Of a DNA stretch of 25,369 nucleotides, positions 7,730 through 14,638 are shown piece by piece. Under the pieces are notes generated by a model. That model saw only the letters and a program-made list of their open reading frames with translations. It did not search any database and was not told the DNA's origin. Origin of the DNA: UMGS172 sp964424555 (lineage in GTDB: Bacteria; Bacillota; Clostridia; Oscillospirales; Acutalibacteraceae); assembly GCA_964424555.1 (NCBI GenBank), contig CAYRIX010000027.1, positions 1 to 25,369 of the forward strand, written 5' to 3'. Numbering within the stretch: position 1 is the first letter of the stretch; the number at the start of each line of letters is the position of its first letter. Both the position numbers and the translations under genes were made by a program.

Positions 7730-9049
7730 ATGAGCGCCATGAAAGAATTCTATCTTAAACCAAAGATAGCTTCCACGTTGAAAAACTATTCGGGTCAGCA
7801 ATTCGTAAAAGATCTTATAGCAGGTATTATTGTTGCGATAATAGCATTGCCGTTGTCTATCGCCTTGGCATTGGCCTCGGGTGCTGAGCCGCAGCAGGGT
7901 ATCTATACCGCTATTTTTGCAGGCTTTACGGTATCATTACTTGGCGGAAGCCGAATTCAGATCGCAGGCCCGACCGCCGCTTTTGCCACTATAGTTGCAG
8001 GAATTATCAATGACCCCGAAAAGGGTATGAGCGGTCTCGTCCTTGCAACACTTATGGCAGGTGTTTTGCTTGTTATAATGGGTGTATGTAAGCTGGGCGG
8101 CCTTATAAAGTATGTTCCTACAACCATTACAGTCGGCTTTACTGCAGGCATCGCAGTTACTATTCTTGTCGGTCAGATAAAGGATTATTTAGGCCTAAGA
8201 TACATAGATGCGGTGTTCTCAGTTAATTCTCCTGTTGAGACCTTTGAAAAGCTTGAGGCAAATATTGCTAACATAGCAACCTTTAGCTGGCAGGCATTGG
8301 TGGTTGGTGCAGTTTGTCTCGCTATACTTATAATTTACCCCAAGTTTGAAAAGAGACTTCCGCCGTCACTTATAGCTGTTGTAGTCGGAGCCTTAATGGT
8401 CAGGCTTATTCCTGTTCTTAACGAAGGTGTATTCACTATAGGAGAACTGTATGGTGACATTCCTTCGGGCTTCCCAAAATTTTCATTGGGCGGTCTTGAC
8501 TTTGGAGCAGAAAAATTAGTTGCCGCTATCCCAGATGCATTTACTATTGCAATTCTTGCGGCTATCGAATCTTTACTGTCATGTGTTGTGGCTGATAAAA
8601 TGGTCGACTCAAAGCACAATCCCAATGCTGAACTGGTGGCTCAGGGCGCAGGTAACATGCTGTCGGTCATGTTTGGAGGAATTCCTGCCACAGGTGCGAT
8701 TGCCCGTACGGCCGCTAATGCCAAAAACGGCGGAAGGACTCCCATTGCAGGTATGGTTCATGCAGCTGTACTGTTGTTGGTAATAGTTTTCCTAATGCCG
8801 TTGGCCAAGCTTATCCCAATGCCTGCTATCGCCGCCATACTCTTTATGGTTGCGTATAACATGAGTGAATGGAGAAGCTTTACGAGAATTTGCAGGACCT
8901 CAAAGTGGCACGAGATACTTGTTTTGGTTGTCACCTTCCTGTTGACCGTTATTTTCGATCTGGTTGTCGCTATTGCGGTGGGCTTGGCACTTTATGTGAT
9001 ATTCACGCTTTTCGAAAAGCTTTTGAGCAAGCGTTCAGCTAAACAGTAA
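7730..9049 (+). CDS. SulP (SLC26-like) anion permease lacking a STAS domain
   Basis: An integral membrane transporter of the SulP family, whose members move sulfate, bicarbonate or related anions by proton or sodium coupling. The N-terminal signature is clear: DLIAGIIVAIIALPLSIALA followed by GIYTAIFAGF and IAGPTAAFATIV (residues about 27-95). Hydrophobic segments continue to the C-terminus. At 439 residues the protein ends just after the last helix, so the cytoplasmic STAS domain found in most relatives (usually 550 or more residues) is absent; a terminator follows at once, so it is not simply split off. The substrate cannot be told from sequence. AGAGGGG (7721-7727) is close to ATG 7730 and 11 bases from ATG 7739, so the start may be three codons later. 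Confidence 0.9.
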   Translation: MSAMKEFYLKPKIASTLKNYSGQQFVKDLIAGIIVAIIALPLSIALALASGAEPQQGIYTAIFAGFTVSLLGGSRIQIAGPTAAFATIVAGIINDPEKGMSGLVLATLMAGVLLVIMGVCKLGGLIKYVPTTITVGFTAGIAVTILVGQIKDYLGLRYIDAVFSVNSPVETFEKLEANIANIATFSWQALVVGAVCLAILIIYPKFEKRLPPSLIAVVVGALMVRLIPVLNEGVFTIGELYGDIPSGFPKFSLGGLDFGAEKLVAAIPDAFTIAILAAIESLLSCVVADKMVDSKHNPNAELVAQGAGNMLSVMFGGIPATGAIARTAANAKNGGRTPIAGMVHAAVLLLVIVFLMPLAKLIPMPAIAAILFMVAYNMSEWRSFTRICRTSKWHEILVLVVTFLLTVIFDLVVAIAVGLALYVIFTLFEKLLSKRSAKQ

Positions 9050-9052
9050 TCA

Positions 9053-9083
9053 CAAAAACCTCTGTGACTAACAGAGGTTTTTG
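9053..9083 (+). terminator. Intrinsic terminator after the SulP gene
   Basis: A 13-pair stem CAAAAACCTCTGT with ACAGAGGTTTTTG around a 5-base loop, starting 3 bases after the stop codon. Confidence 0.9.
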
Positions 9084-9155
9084 CAAATTATGGTAAAGAT
9101 TTCAGAAAGTTTGTGAATAAATTGAGTAGAATTTATAAAATGTCATTGGAGTGTC

Positions 9156-9184
9156 TTGACAAATTCGTGACAAAATGTTAGACT
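9156..9184 (+). promoter_or_regulatory. Promoter and candidate operator of the BlaI/BlaR1-type pair
   Basis: TTGACA (9156-9161), a 17-bp spacer and TAGACT (9179-9184). Within the spacer, 9169-9180 reads TGACA-AA-ATGTTA, an imperfect dyad with an ACA...TGT core like those bound by BlaI/MecI repressors. A repressor here would block RNA polymerase. Confidence 0.5.
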
Positions 9185-9201
9185 TTTTGTGGGTAAAATA
9201 A

Positions 9202-9216
9202 TCGATATTATATCGA
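9202..9216. promoter_or_regulatory. Perfect inverted repeat in the blaI-like leader
   Basis: TCGATA-TTA-TATCGA lies between the -10 box and the ribosome binding site (AGGGAGGA). It may be a second operator for the encoded repressor; the base sequence is not the canonical BlaI box. Confidence 0.35.
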
Positions 9217-9237
9217 AAGGATTTAGGGAGGAATACT

Positions 9238-9600
9238 ATGTCTGAAATGAAATTGGGCGCTGTAGAATCAAAATTTGCAGATATCATTTGGGAGAATGCG
9301 CCGATAAGCTCGGGTCAGCTTGTAAAGCTTTGCAAGGTTGAGCTTGAGTGGGCTAAGTCCACCACATACACCGTCTTGAAAAAGCTTTGTGACAGAGGTA
9401 TTTTCAAAAACGAAAACGGAGCGGTCTCGGTGCTTATCACCAAGCCTGAGTTTCACGCTTTGCAGAGCGAGCAGTTTGTTGACAAAACATTTGAAGGCTC
9501 GTTGCCTGCTTTTATTGCCGCTTTTACTACACGTAAGGAGCTTTCTTCGGCGGATGTTGCCGAAATCCGTGCAATGATCGATTCTATTGGGGATAAATAA
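9238..9600 (+). CDS. BlaI/MecI/CopY-family transcriptional repressor
   Basis: A 120-residue winged-helix DNA-binding repressor. The N-terminal 70 residues fit the family: LGAVESKFADIIW, then SSGQLVKLCKVELEWAKSTT as the recognition region, then YTVLKKLCDRGIF as the third helix running into the wing. The C-terminal half is the dimerisation segment in which family members are cleaved. Its stop codon overlaps the start of the next gene (TAATG), so it is co-translated with a BlaR1-type protease, the usual partner that inactivates the repressor. No beta-lactamase or copper gene is adjacent, so the targets are unknown apart from likely autoregulation. GGGAGG ahead of the ATG supports the start. Confidence 0.92.
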   Translation: MSEMKLGAVESKFADIIWENAPISSGQLVKLCKVELEWAKSTTYTVLKKLCDRGIFKNENGAVSVLITKPEFHALQSEQFVDKTFEGSLPAFIAAFTTRKELSSADVAEIRAMIDSIGDK

Positions 9601-10925
9601 TGTCCGAGATTTTTGTCGCATTGATTGACATGAGCATTACCGCAGTGTGGCTTATATTGGCCGTACTCGTATTGCGGCTTATCATGAAACGAACGCCCAA
9701 AGCCTTGATCTGTTTGCTGTGGGCGTTGGTCGCTGTACGTCTGATGCTGCCTTTGTCTATTCAAAGCGATTTAAGTCTTGTGCCAAACACTACCGAGGTG
9801 ACCGAAAGGTTTGCTTCGGCGGTGTATTCGCCGACTCAGTTTGAGTCCACACCCGAAAACGGGGGAACCACCGATATATCACAGGATACCCTGCCAATAT
9901 TGCCCGAATCCGAAACCTCCGGCAACAATATGCTTGACGGTCTCCTTTCGGCATTGCCTTATGTATGGCTTGTGGGTTGTGTGGGTATGCTTTTGCATGC
10001 TTTAGTCGGTTATATCAGGATACGCAGAAAAACAAAGGTATCTATAAAACTGCATGATAATATCAGGCTTTGCGATGATATACAGTCGCCCTTTGTTGTA
10101 GGGGGACTGTGTCCAAAGATTTATTTACCGTCAAGCATGACTGCTGAGCATCAGCGCTATGTTTTGGCTCACGAACGGTCACACATCAAGCGTGGTGACC
10201 AGCTTTGGAAACCGCTTGGGTATCTGTTGCTGTCGGTATATTGGTTCAATCCGCTGATGTGGGTGTCATATATATTGTTCAGCCGTGATATTGAGATGGC
10301 TTGCGATGAACGTGTTATCAGCACCATGTCGGTCGAGGATAAGAAGAATTACTCCTTGGCGCTGTTGATGTGCAGTATGCCCAAAAGACAGATAGCGGCA
10401 TATCCTTTGGCTTTTGGTGAGGTAGGTGTAAAGCAACGTGTGTCCTCGGTAGTCAAATACCGTAAGCCGACTTTTTGGGTAACCTTTGTATCGGTCGTTA
10501 TAGGACTTGCAGTGTCCGTGCTGTTTATGACCGATCCTAAAACAGCGGTCAAGGCGGTCGATGCTCCTGCTGTCAACGATGATTTGATCAGTAGTGAGAC
10601 GACTGTTACTGACGGCGGATTGCAATATATCCACTATATTTGTCCGCATGATGATGAGCGTCGGGGTTCGACACTGTCATTGGTCCCGTCCGAGAACAAG
10701 TTTACGTTTTCGCTGTCATACGAAAACGGTTACACCTGTTTTGGATATTATACCGAGTCGGAGGGGACAGTTGTCGCCACTGCTCAAGAGGGCAACCGAA
10801 TGGTTTTTAACAGAAACGGTAACAGTCTTGTTTTTGTCGCAGGTGAGTCTGATCCGATACCGACTTATTATGAAGGCGATAATACAGCCTTGCCTGACTC
10901 AACGGCTTTTGTTCTGACCGATTAA
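9600..10925 (+). CDS. BlaR1-type M56 membrane metalloprotease with an unrecognised sensor domain
   Basis: A polytopic signal transducer of peptidase family M56. Membrane helices lie near residues 10-28 and 36-53, with further helices near 117-137 and 202-225. The zinc motif HERSH (H191, E192, H195) is followed by EMACDE (E232 to E237), as in BlaR1/MecR1. A last helix (about 293-312) leads to an external domain of about 125 residues. That domain is half the size of a BlaR1 penicillin-binding sensor, and I see neither an S-x-x-K active site in context nor a KTG motif, so the signal is probably not a beta-lactam acylation. The gene overlaps the repressor gene by one base. The protease presumably cleaves that repressor when the external domain senses its cue. 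Confidence 0.88.
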   Translation: MSEIFVALIDMSITAVWLILAVLVLRLIMKRTPKALICLLWALVAVRLMLPLSIQSDLSLVPNTTEVTERFASAVYSPTQFESTPENGGTTDISQDTLPILPESETSGNNMLDGLLSALPYVWLVGCVGMLLHALVGYIRIRRKTKVSIKLHDNIRLCDDIQSPFVVGGLCPKIYLPSSMTAEHQRYVLAHERSHIKRGDQLWKPLGYLLLSVYWFNPLMWVSYILFSRDIEMACDERVISTMSVEDKKNYSLALLMCSMPKRQIAAYPLAFGEVGVKQRVSSVVKYRKPTFWVTFVSVVIGLAVSVLFMTDPKTAVKAVDAPAVNDDLISSETTVTDGGLQYIHYICPHDDERRGSTLSLVPSENKFTFSLSYENGYTCFGYYTESEGTVVATAQEGNRMVFNRNGNSLVFVAGESDPIPTYYEGDNTALPDSTAFVLTD

Positions 10926-10987
10926 AAACTAAAGGCGGGATTGCTTTTGGATCTCTCCGATTATTTTGAATTACGCATCAAGTAATT

Positions 10988-11026
10988 AACTGACTTCGCT
11001 TTTAAGAGGAGTCAGTTTTGTTTTAT
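10988..11026 (+). terminator. Terminator after the BlaR1-type gene
   Basis: AACTGACT (10988-10995) pairs perfectly with AGTCAGTT (11010-11017), followed by TTGTTTTATTT. The loop is 14 bases, partly pairable. Confidence 0.75.
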
Positions 11027-11063
11027 TTGTGTGAAATTTTTTTAATTATTTTCGTAAAATATA

Positions 11064-11089
11064 TGTAACCAAATATTAAGCGTTGCGTC
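11064..11089 (+). promoter_or_regulatory. ECF-type promoter upstream of the sigma factor gene
   Basis: TGTAAC (11064-11069), 16 bases, then CGTC (11086-11089). This is the -35 AAC / -10 CGTC form recognised by ECF sigma factors such as Bacillus SigM and SigX. It lies about 40 bases before the ATG of an ECF sigma gene, suggesting autoregulation. Confidence 0.7.
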
Positions 11090-11127
11090 TTATATACGAA
11101 GCTTCAAAACAATGACAAGGAGGTGGG

Positions 11128-11616
11128 ATGGCTTTGGACCGTGGCCTGTTGGAAGAATTATATGTAAGATATTACAACGAAGTACTGTTGTATGTGATAT
11201 CGTTGAGCAAAAGCAGGTCAAACGCTGAGGATATAGTTGCAAATGCCTTTTATAAAGCGTTGATAAGTGCTGACTCAAGCATTGGGAATTTCAGGTCATG
11301 GTTGTTTACCGTTTGCCGAAATGAGTTTTTCACGTTCTGCCGTAAAAACCGACACTACGGTGGCGAGGTCAGCGAAGCTCTTGCAGATGACGGTCAGGAA
11401 TTGGTTGACAGTATAATACGTGATGAGCAATACCGAGCGCTTTACCGTGCAGTGTCTTTGCTTAATGAAACTCAAAGAGAAGCTATCATATTGTTTTACT
11501 TTTCGGGACTTTCGATAAATAACATTTCAAAAATCATGAATAAAAGTATTGCCAATGTAAAGGTCATATTACATCGTGCCCGTGAAAATATTAAAGAAAT
11601 TTTGGAGGAAAGATGA
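11128..11616 (+). CDS. ECF-subfamily RNA polymerase sigma factor
   Basis: A 162-residue sigma factor with only regions 2 and 4, as is usual for the ECF group. Region 2 covers about 8-75, with LYVRYYNEVLLYVISLSK, then AEDIVANAFYKALI, then FRSWLFTVCRNEFF. Region 4 covers about 105-160, with LNETQREAIILFYFSGLSIN followed by the helix-turn-helix and VKVILHRARENIKEIL. AAGGAGGTGGG before the ATG is a strong ribosome binding site. The following anti-sigma gene overlaps by four bases, and an ECF-type promoter precedes the pair. The regulon cannot be seen beyond the likely autoregulated operon. Confidence 0.93.
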   Translation: MALDRGLLEELYVRYYNEVLLYVISLSKSRSNAEDIVANAFYKALISADSSIGNFRSWLFTVCRNEFFTFCRKNRHYGGEVSEALADDGQELVDSIIRDEQYRALYRAVSLLNETQREAIILFYFSGLSINNISKIMNKSIANVKVILHRARENIKEILEER

Positions 11617-12233
11617 TGAATTTTGAAGAAGCTTATAAAAAATACAAGGACGGTACATCTACCGATGAAGAAAGAGAGTATGTTGAAGGTGAAATAGCCA
11701 AGGCTAAGGAGATCAATGACTTGTTGAAGGATGATGAACCAACAGTAGCCGAGGTTGCAACACTTGACGGAGAACGCATAAAAAAAGCAGTTAAAGCTTT
11801 TAATTATAAGGCGGCAGCACGTGCAACTATTGGCGTCGTAGTCACTTTGGGAATATTGACGGCAGTGGCTTTGGGTGTGGTTTTCGGCATATCGATATAT
11901 TCCGCAAATAATAGTATTAATTACAGTGAAGAGCAGGCTGTCGATTTAGCCAAGCAAAGTGTTGCAAAATATGTAGGAACCGAAATCGGGGATAACTGTG
12001 TTGTAAAAGAGGCAGACCGTGAGTTGGATTTAGGTAATGGTTTGAGACAGGCAATCTACACTTATGATATAACATTGATCGTGGACAATATCGAATATGA
12101 GGTTGAAGTTAGCGGAGAAAGCGGATATGCACGTATAGAAGATATAGACGGCGTATCGGACAATATCGGCTCAAATCAAAAGAAACAACAAAACAATAAA
12201 ACCGATATCGGCAAGAGCAACACAGAAGAATGA
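11613..12233 (+). CDS. Membrane anti-sigma factor with a PepSY-like external domain
   Basis: A 206-residue single-pass protein predicted to hold the preceding ECF sigma factor at the membrane. The N-terminal 65 residues are charged and cytoplasmic, beginning MMNFEEAYKKYKDG with acidic helices like other clostridial anti-sigma factors. A membrane helix spans about 71-96. The outside part starts with SEEQAVDLAKQSVAKYVG and continues with alternating strands (about 102-180) in the manner of a PepSY domain. The last 25 residues are polar and low complexity. Translational overlap with the sigma gene (ATGATG) supports the pairing. Start could be codon 1 or 2. A zinc-binding HxxxCxxC motif is absent, so this is not a ZAS-type anti-sigma factor. 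Confidence 0.8.
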   Translation: MMNFEEAYKKYKDGTSTDEEREYVEGEIAKAKEINDLLKDDEPTVAEVATLDGERIKKAVKAFNYKAAARATIGVVVTLGILTAVALGVVFGISIYSANNSINYSEEQAVDLAKQSVAKYVGTEIGDNCVVKEADRELDLGNGLRQAIYTYDITLIVDNIEYEVEVSGESGYARIEDIDGVSDNIGSNQKKQQNNKTDIGKSNTEE

Positions 12234-12241
12234 ATTTAAGA

Positions 12242-12281
12242 TCACCCCACCGTATTATTGATACAGCGAGCGGTGGGGTGA
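12242..12281 (+). terminator. Hairpin after the sigma/anti-sigma operon
   Basis: A perfect 11-bp stem (TCACCCCACCG with CGGTGGGGTGA) around an 18-base loop, 8 bases after the stop codon. No T-run follows, so termination is uncertain. Confidence 0.55.
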
Positions 12282-12340
12282 CAAAATGTTGTTCGTGTTA
12301 AACGGTTTTAAAACTTTTTGTGGAAAATATAAAAAAACAC

Positions 12341-12369
12341 TTGCTTTTTTATATAAAGTATGGTATCAT
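12341..12369 (+). promoter_or_regulatory. Promoter of the tRNA-Ala gene
   Basis: TTGCTT (12341-12346), a 17-bp spacer and TATCAT (12364-12369), 13 bases before the tRNA. Confidence 0.6.
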
Positions 12370-12382
12370 ACCACTTGTGCTT

Positions 12383-12458
<76 letters not shown>

Positions 12459-12459
12459 A

Positions 12460-12500
12460 ACAAAAAAGACAAGCTTCTTTTGAAGCTTGTCTTTTTTGTT
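12460..12500. terminator. Bidirectional terminator between tRNA-Ala and the DeoR-family gene
   Basis: Eighteen perfect pairs (12460-12477 with 12482-12499), a 4-base T loop, A-run on the left and T-run on the right. It can end both the tRNA transcript and the minus-strand regulator gene that stops at 12505. Confidence 0.92.
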
Positions 12501-12504
12501 GTCA

Positions 12505-13200
12505 CTAATCAGTAATTACTAATGTTAACTCGTTTGTATTACAAAGAGTGTTGAGATACTTTTTACCAAGCTTGCTTTTATCACAGAGCAGAACACTTTT
12601 CTTTGAATTTCTCATCATTATTCTCCTTATCGAATTCTCAAGTATCGAGTTGTCGCTCACTGTTCCGTCATCTGATAGGCCTCTGCATGAGAAAAATGCA
12701 ATGTCTGCATTATATTTTCTAAGTAACTCTTCGGCATCTGTTCCGATATATGAGAATGACTCCAATGTCATCTCACCGCCTGTGCAGATGGTTTTGATTC
12801 CCATGCTTGCCGCCTCCAATGCGGTTTTAGCACCGTTGGTTATTAACAATATCTCCTTAAAATTCGCAATATGAGGCAGCAGATGATATGCCGTGGTAGA
12901 GGCATCTAACATAACAACGAAACCGTCTTTGATGTGTGCCGAGGCTTTGTTCGCAATGCTCGCCTTAGCCTCATTTTGCTCAGTGTCACGAATAAATAAC
13001 GGTATACGCCGGTCGGCGGCGTTGATCACGAGTTTGACTGTTCCTCGTTTGCAGGTGAGTAAATTCTTTTTTTCAAGCTTAATAATATCTCTCCGTACGG
13101 TCGGCTCACTGATAAACAGCTTTTTGCTCAATTCTGTTACGGTATGTTCTTTCTGAGAAAGCAGGTTTATGTACATTTGCTCTCTATTATATATTGGCAT
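12505..13200 (-). CDS. DeoR-family transcriptional regulator
   Basis: A 231-residue regulator of the DeoR sugar-phosphate-responsive family. The winged helix-turn-helix lies near residues 19-40 (VTELSKKLFISEPTVRRDI). The DeoRC effector domain follows, with DGFVVMLDASTTAYHL, ILLITNGAKTALEAA, TGGEMTLESFSYIG and CDKSKLGKKY. These motifs are typical for the ribose-5-phosphate-isomerase-like fold that binds a phosphorylated sugar or polyol. I chose the ATG at 13200 because a GAGGTGATC ribosome binding site lies just upstream; the GTG at 13209 is part of that site. It is divergent from the dehydrogenase/oxidoreductase operon, which it probably controls through the shared inverted repeat. Confidence 0.92.
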   Translation of the reverse strand: MPIYNREQMYINLLSQKEHTVTELSKKLFISEPTVRRDIIKLEKKNLLTCKRGTVKLVINAADRRIPLFIRDTEQNEAKASIANKASAHIKDGFVVMLDASTTAYHLLPHIANFKEILLITNGAKTALEAASMGIKTICTGGEMTLESFSYIGTDAEELLRKYNADIAFFSCRGLSDDGTVSDNSILENSIRRIMMRNSKKSVLLCDKSKLGKKYLNTLCNTNELTLVITD

Positions 13201-13229
13201 TGTGATCACCTCATGTTGATTTTATCATT

Positions 13230-13259
13230 ATTATAATCAATTTGTGATACTTTTGTCAA
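13230..13259 (-). promoter_or_regulatory. Promoter of the DeoR-family gene
   Basis: On the minus strand: TTGACA (13259-13254), an 18-bp spacer and TATAAT (13235-13230). Both hexamers are consensus. Confidence 0.7.
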
Positions 13260-13281
13260 TATCGCTTTCAAATATTGACAA
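13253..13281. promoter_or_regulatory. Perfect 10-bp inverted repeat holding both divergent -35 boxes (candidate DeoR operator)
   Basis: TTGTCAATAT (13253-13262) and ATATTGACAA (13272-13281) are perfect complements separated by 9 bases. Each arm contains the -35 TTGACA of one divergent promoter, so a dimer bound here would shut both. Part of the symmetry follows from two TTGACA boxes back to back, but the match extends 4 bases further. Confidence 0.55.
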
Positions 13282-13303
13282 TTATTTTGATTTGTGTCAA
13301 AAT
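13275..13303 (+). promoter_or_regulatory. Promoter of the dehydrogenase/FAD-oxidoreductase operon
   Basis: Consensus TTGACA (13275-13280), a 17-bp spacer and a weak -10 CAAAAT (13298-13303). The poor -10 and the start near the ribosome binding site make the assignment tentative. Confidence 0.4.
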
Positions 13304-13318
13304 AAATTTGGTGATGAT

Positions 13319-14638
13319 ATGAACTACTTTGATAAATTCCAATTGAACAACTGTCCTTGCGGTAAGGACCACAGCTTTTCGTCCGATATTATCATTGGCG
13401 ACGGTGTTATAAACCAATTGCCCGAAGCTCTGAAGGCAAAAGGCATTAAAAAGGTCTTTATGCTGTCGGACAAAAACACGTTTTCCGCCGCAGGCGAAAC
13501 CGTTGAAAAGATTTTGAACGATAGTGGCATAAAGGTAGTTGGTTACTCCTTCAATAAGGACGTTTTGGAGCCCGATGAAACCAACGTAGGTCTTGCAATA
13601 ATGCACTTTGACCCGTCGGTCGATGCCGTTGTGGGTGTCGGATCGGGTGTTATCAACGACATCAGCAAGATAGTTGCCAACGTTTCAAATAAGTTTTATT
13701 GCATTGTAGGTACGGCACCGTCGATGGATGGTTATGCTTCGGCAACCTCTTCGATGACACGTGATGGACTCAAGATCTCCTTGCCGTCCAAGTGTGCCGA
13801 CCTTATGATCGGCGACCTTGATATACTAAGCAAGGCACCTATGAAACTGATGGTCTCGGGCCTTGGTGATATGATTGCAAAATATATAAGCATCGCCGAG
13901 TGGAGGATATCCAACCTCATAAATGGTGAGTACTATTGTGAAACAATAGCTAACCTTGTCAGAACAGCTTTAAAAAAATGTGTCGACAACGCTGAGGGTC
14001 TCCTAAAGCGTGATAAAACAGCTGTCAGAGCTGTTTTTGAGGGACTTGTAATCTGCGGAGCGGCTATGAATTTTGCAGGTTTGTCACGTCCCGCTTCGGG
14101 TGGTGAGCACTATATTTCACACATATGGGATATGCGTGGAGCCGAGTTTGGCTTACCTGTTGAGTTTCACGGTCTGCAATGTGCCGTTGGCACTTATATT
14201 TGTGCCAATGTTTACGAAATAATCAAGCGTATCACTCCTGATATTGATAAAGCAAAGCAATATGTCACTTCCTTTGACCTCGCCGCTTGGAATGAACAGT
14301 TGCGTGAATTTTTAGGTAAGGGTGCAGAGGATATGATTGCCCTTGAAGTAAAGGAGCAAAAATATTCCGTATCACTCCATGCTGACAGAATACTGCGAAT
14401 TGCAGAAAGTTGGGATGGCATTTTAAATATCATAAACGAGGAAATACCCTCGCCAGAGTATATTGAAAATCTGTTGGATTTAATCGGTTGTCCCAAAACC
14501 TTGGAAGAACTAGGCGTTGACTCTAGAATACTTCCAATGACCTTCAAAGCATCAAAGGACATGCGTGACAAATATGTTTTATCCCGTTTGTGCTGGGATT
14601 TGGGAATTATTGATGGGATAGCGGAGAAGTTAAAATGA
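13319..14638 (+). CDS. AraM/EgsA-like sn-glycerol-1-phosphate dehydrogenase
   Basis: A 439-residue cytoplasmic enzyme of the iron-containing-alcohol-dehydrogenase/dehydroquinate-synthase-like superfamily, closest to AraM. Members reduce dihydroxyacetone phosphate to sn-glycerol-1-phosphate with NAD(P)H. The N-terminus has CPCGKDHSF, a motif of this subgroup. The nucleotide site is GVGSGVINDISK, followed by GTAPSMDGYASATSSM. Metal ligands are predicted at D184 (GLGDMIAKY), H264 or H268 (GGEHYISH) and H284 (EFHGLQC). I chose ATG 13319 over an upstream codon at 13244 because GGTGAT (13310-13315) precedes it and the upstream option overlaps the operator and promoter. It overlaps the next gene (ATGA). 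The true substrate could be another phosphorylated polyol, since no lipid or arabinose gene is nearby. Confidence 0.85.
   Translation: MNYFDKFQLNNCPCGKDHSFSSDIIIGDGVINQLPEALKAKGIKKVFMLSDKNTFSAAGETVEKILNDSGIKVVGYSFNKDVLEPDETNVGLAIMHFDPSVDAVVGVGSGVINDISKIVANVSNKFYCIVGTAPSMDGYASATSSMTRDGLKISLPSKCADLMIGDLDILSKAPMKLMVSGLGDMIAKYISIAEWRISNLINGEYYCETIANLVRTALKKCVDNAEGLLKRDKTAVRAVFEGLVICGAAMNFAGLSRPASGGEHYISHIWDMRGAEFGLPVEFHGLQCAVGTYICANVYEIIKRITPDIDKAKQYVTSFDLAAWNEQLREFLGKGAEDMIALEVKEQKYSVSLHADRILRIAESWDGILNIINEEIPSPEYIENLLDLIGCPKTLEELGVDSRILPMTFKASKDMRDKYVLSRLCWDLGIIDGIAEKLK

Noticed and set aside
13244..13318. 25-residue N-terminal extension of the AraM-like protein
   Set aside because: It overlaps the divergent promoters and inverted repeat, has no ribosome binding site, and the CPCGKDH motif lies in the usual place when starting at 13319.
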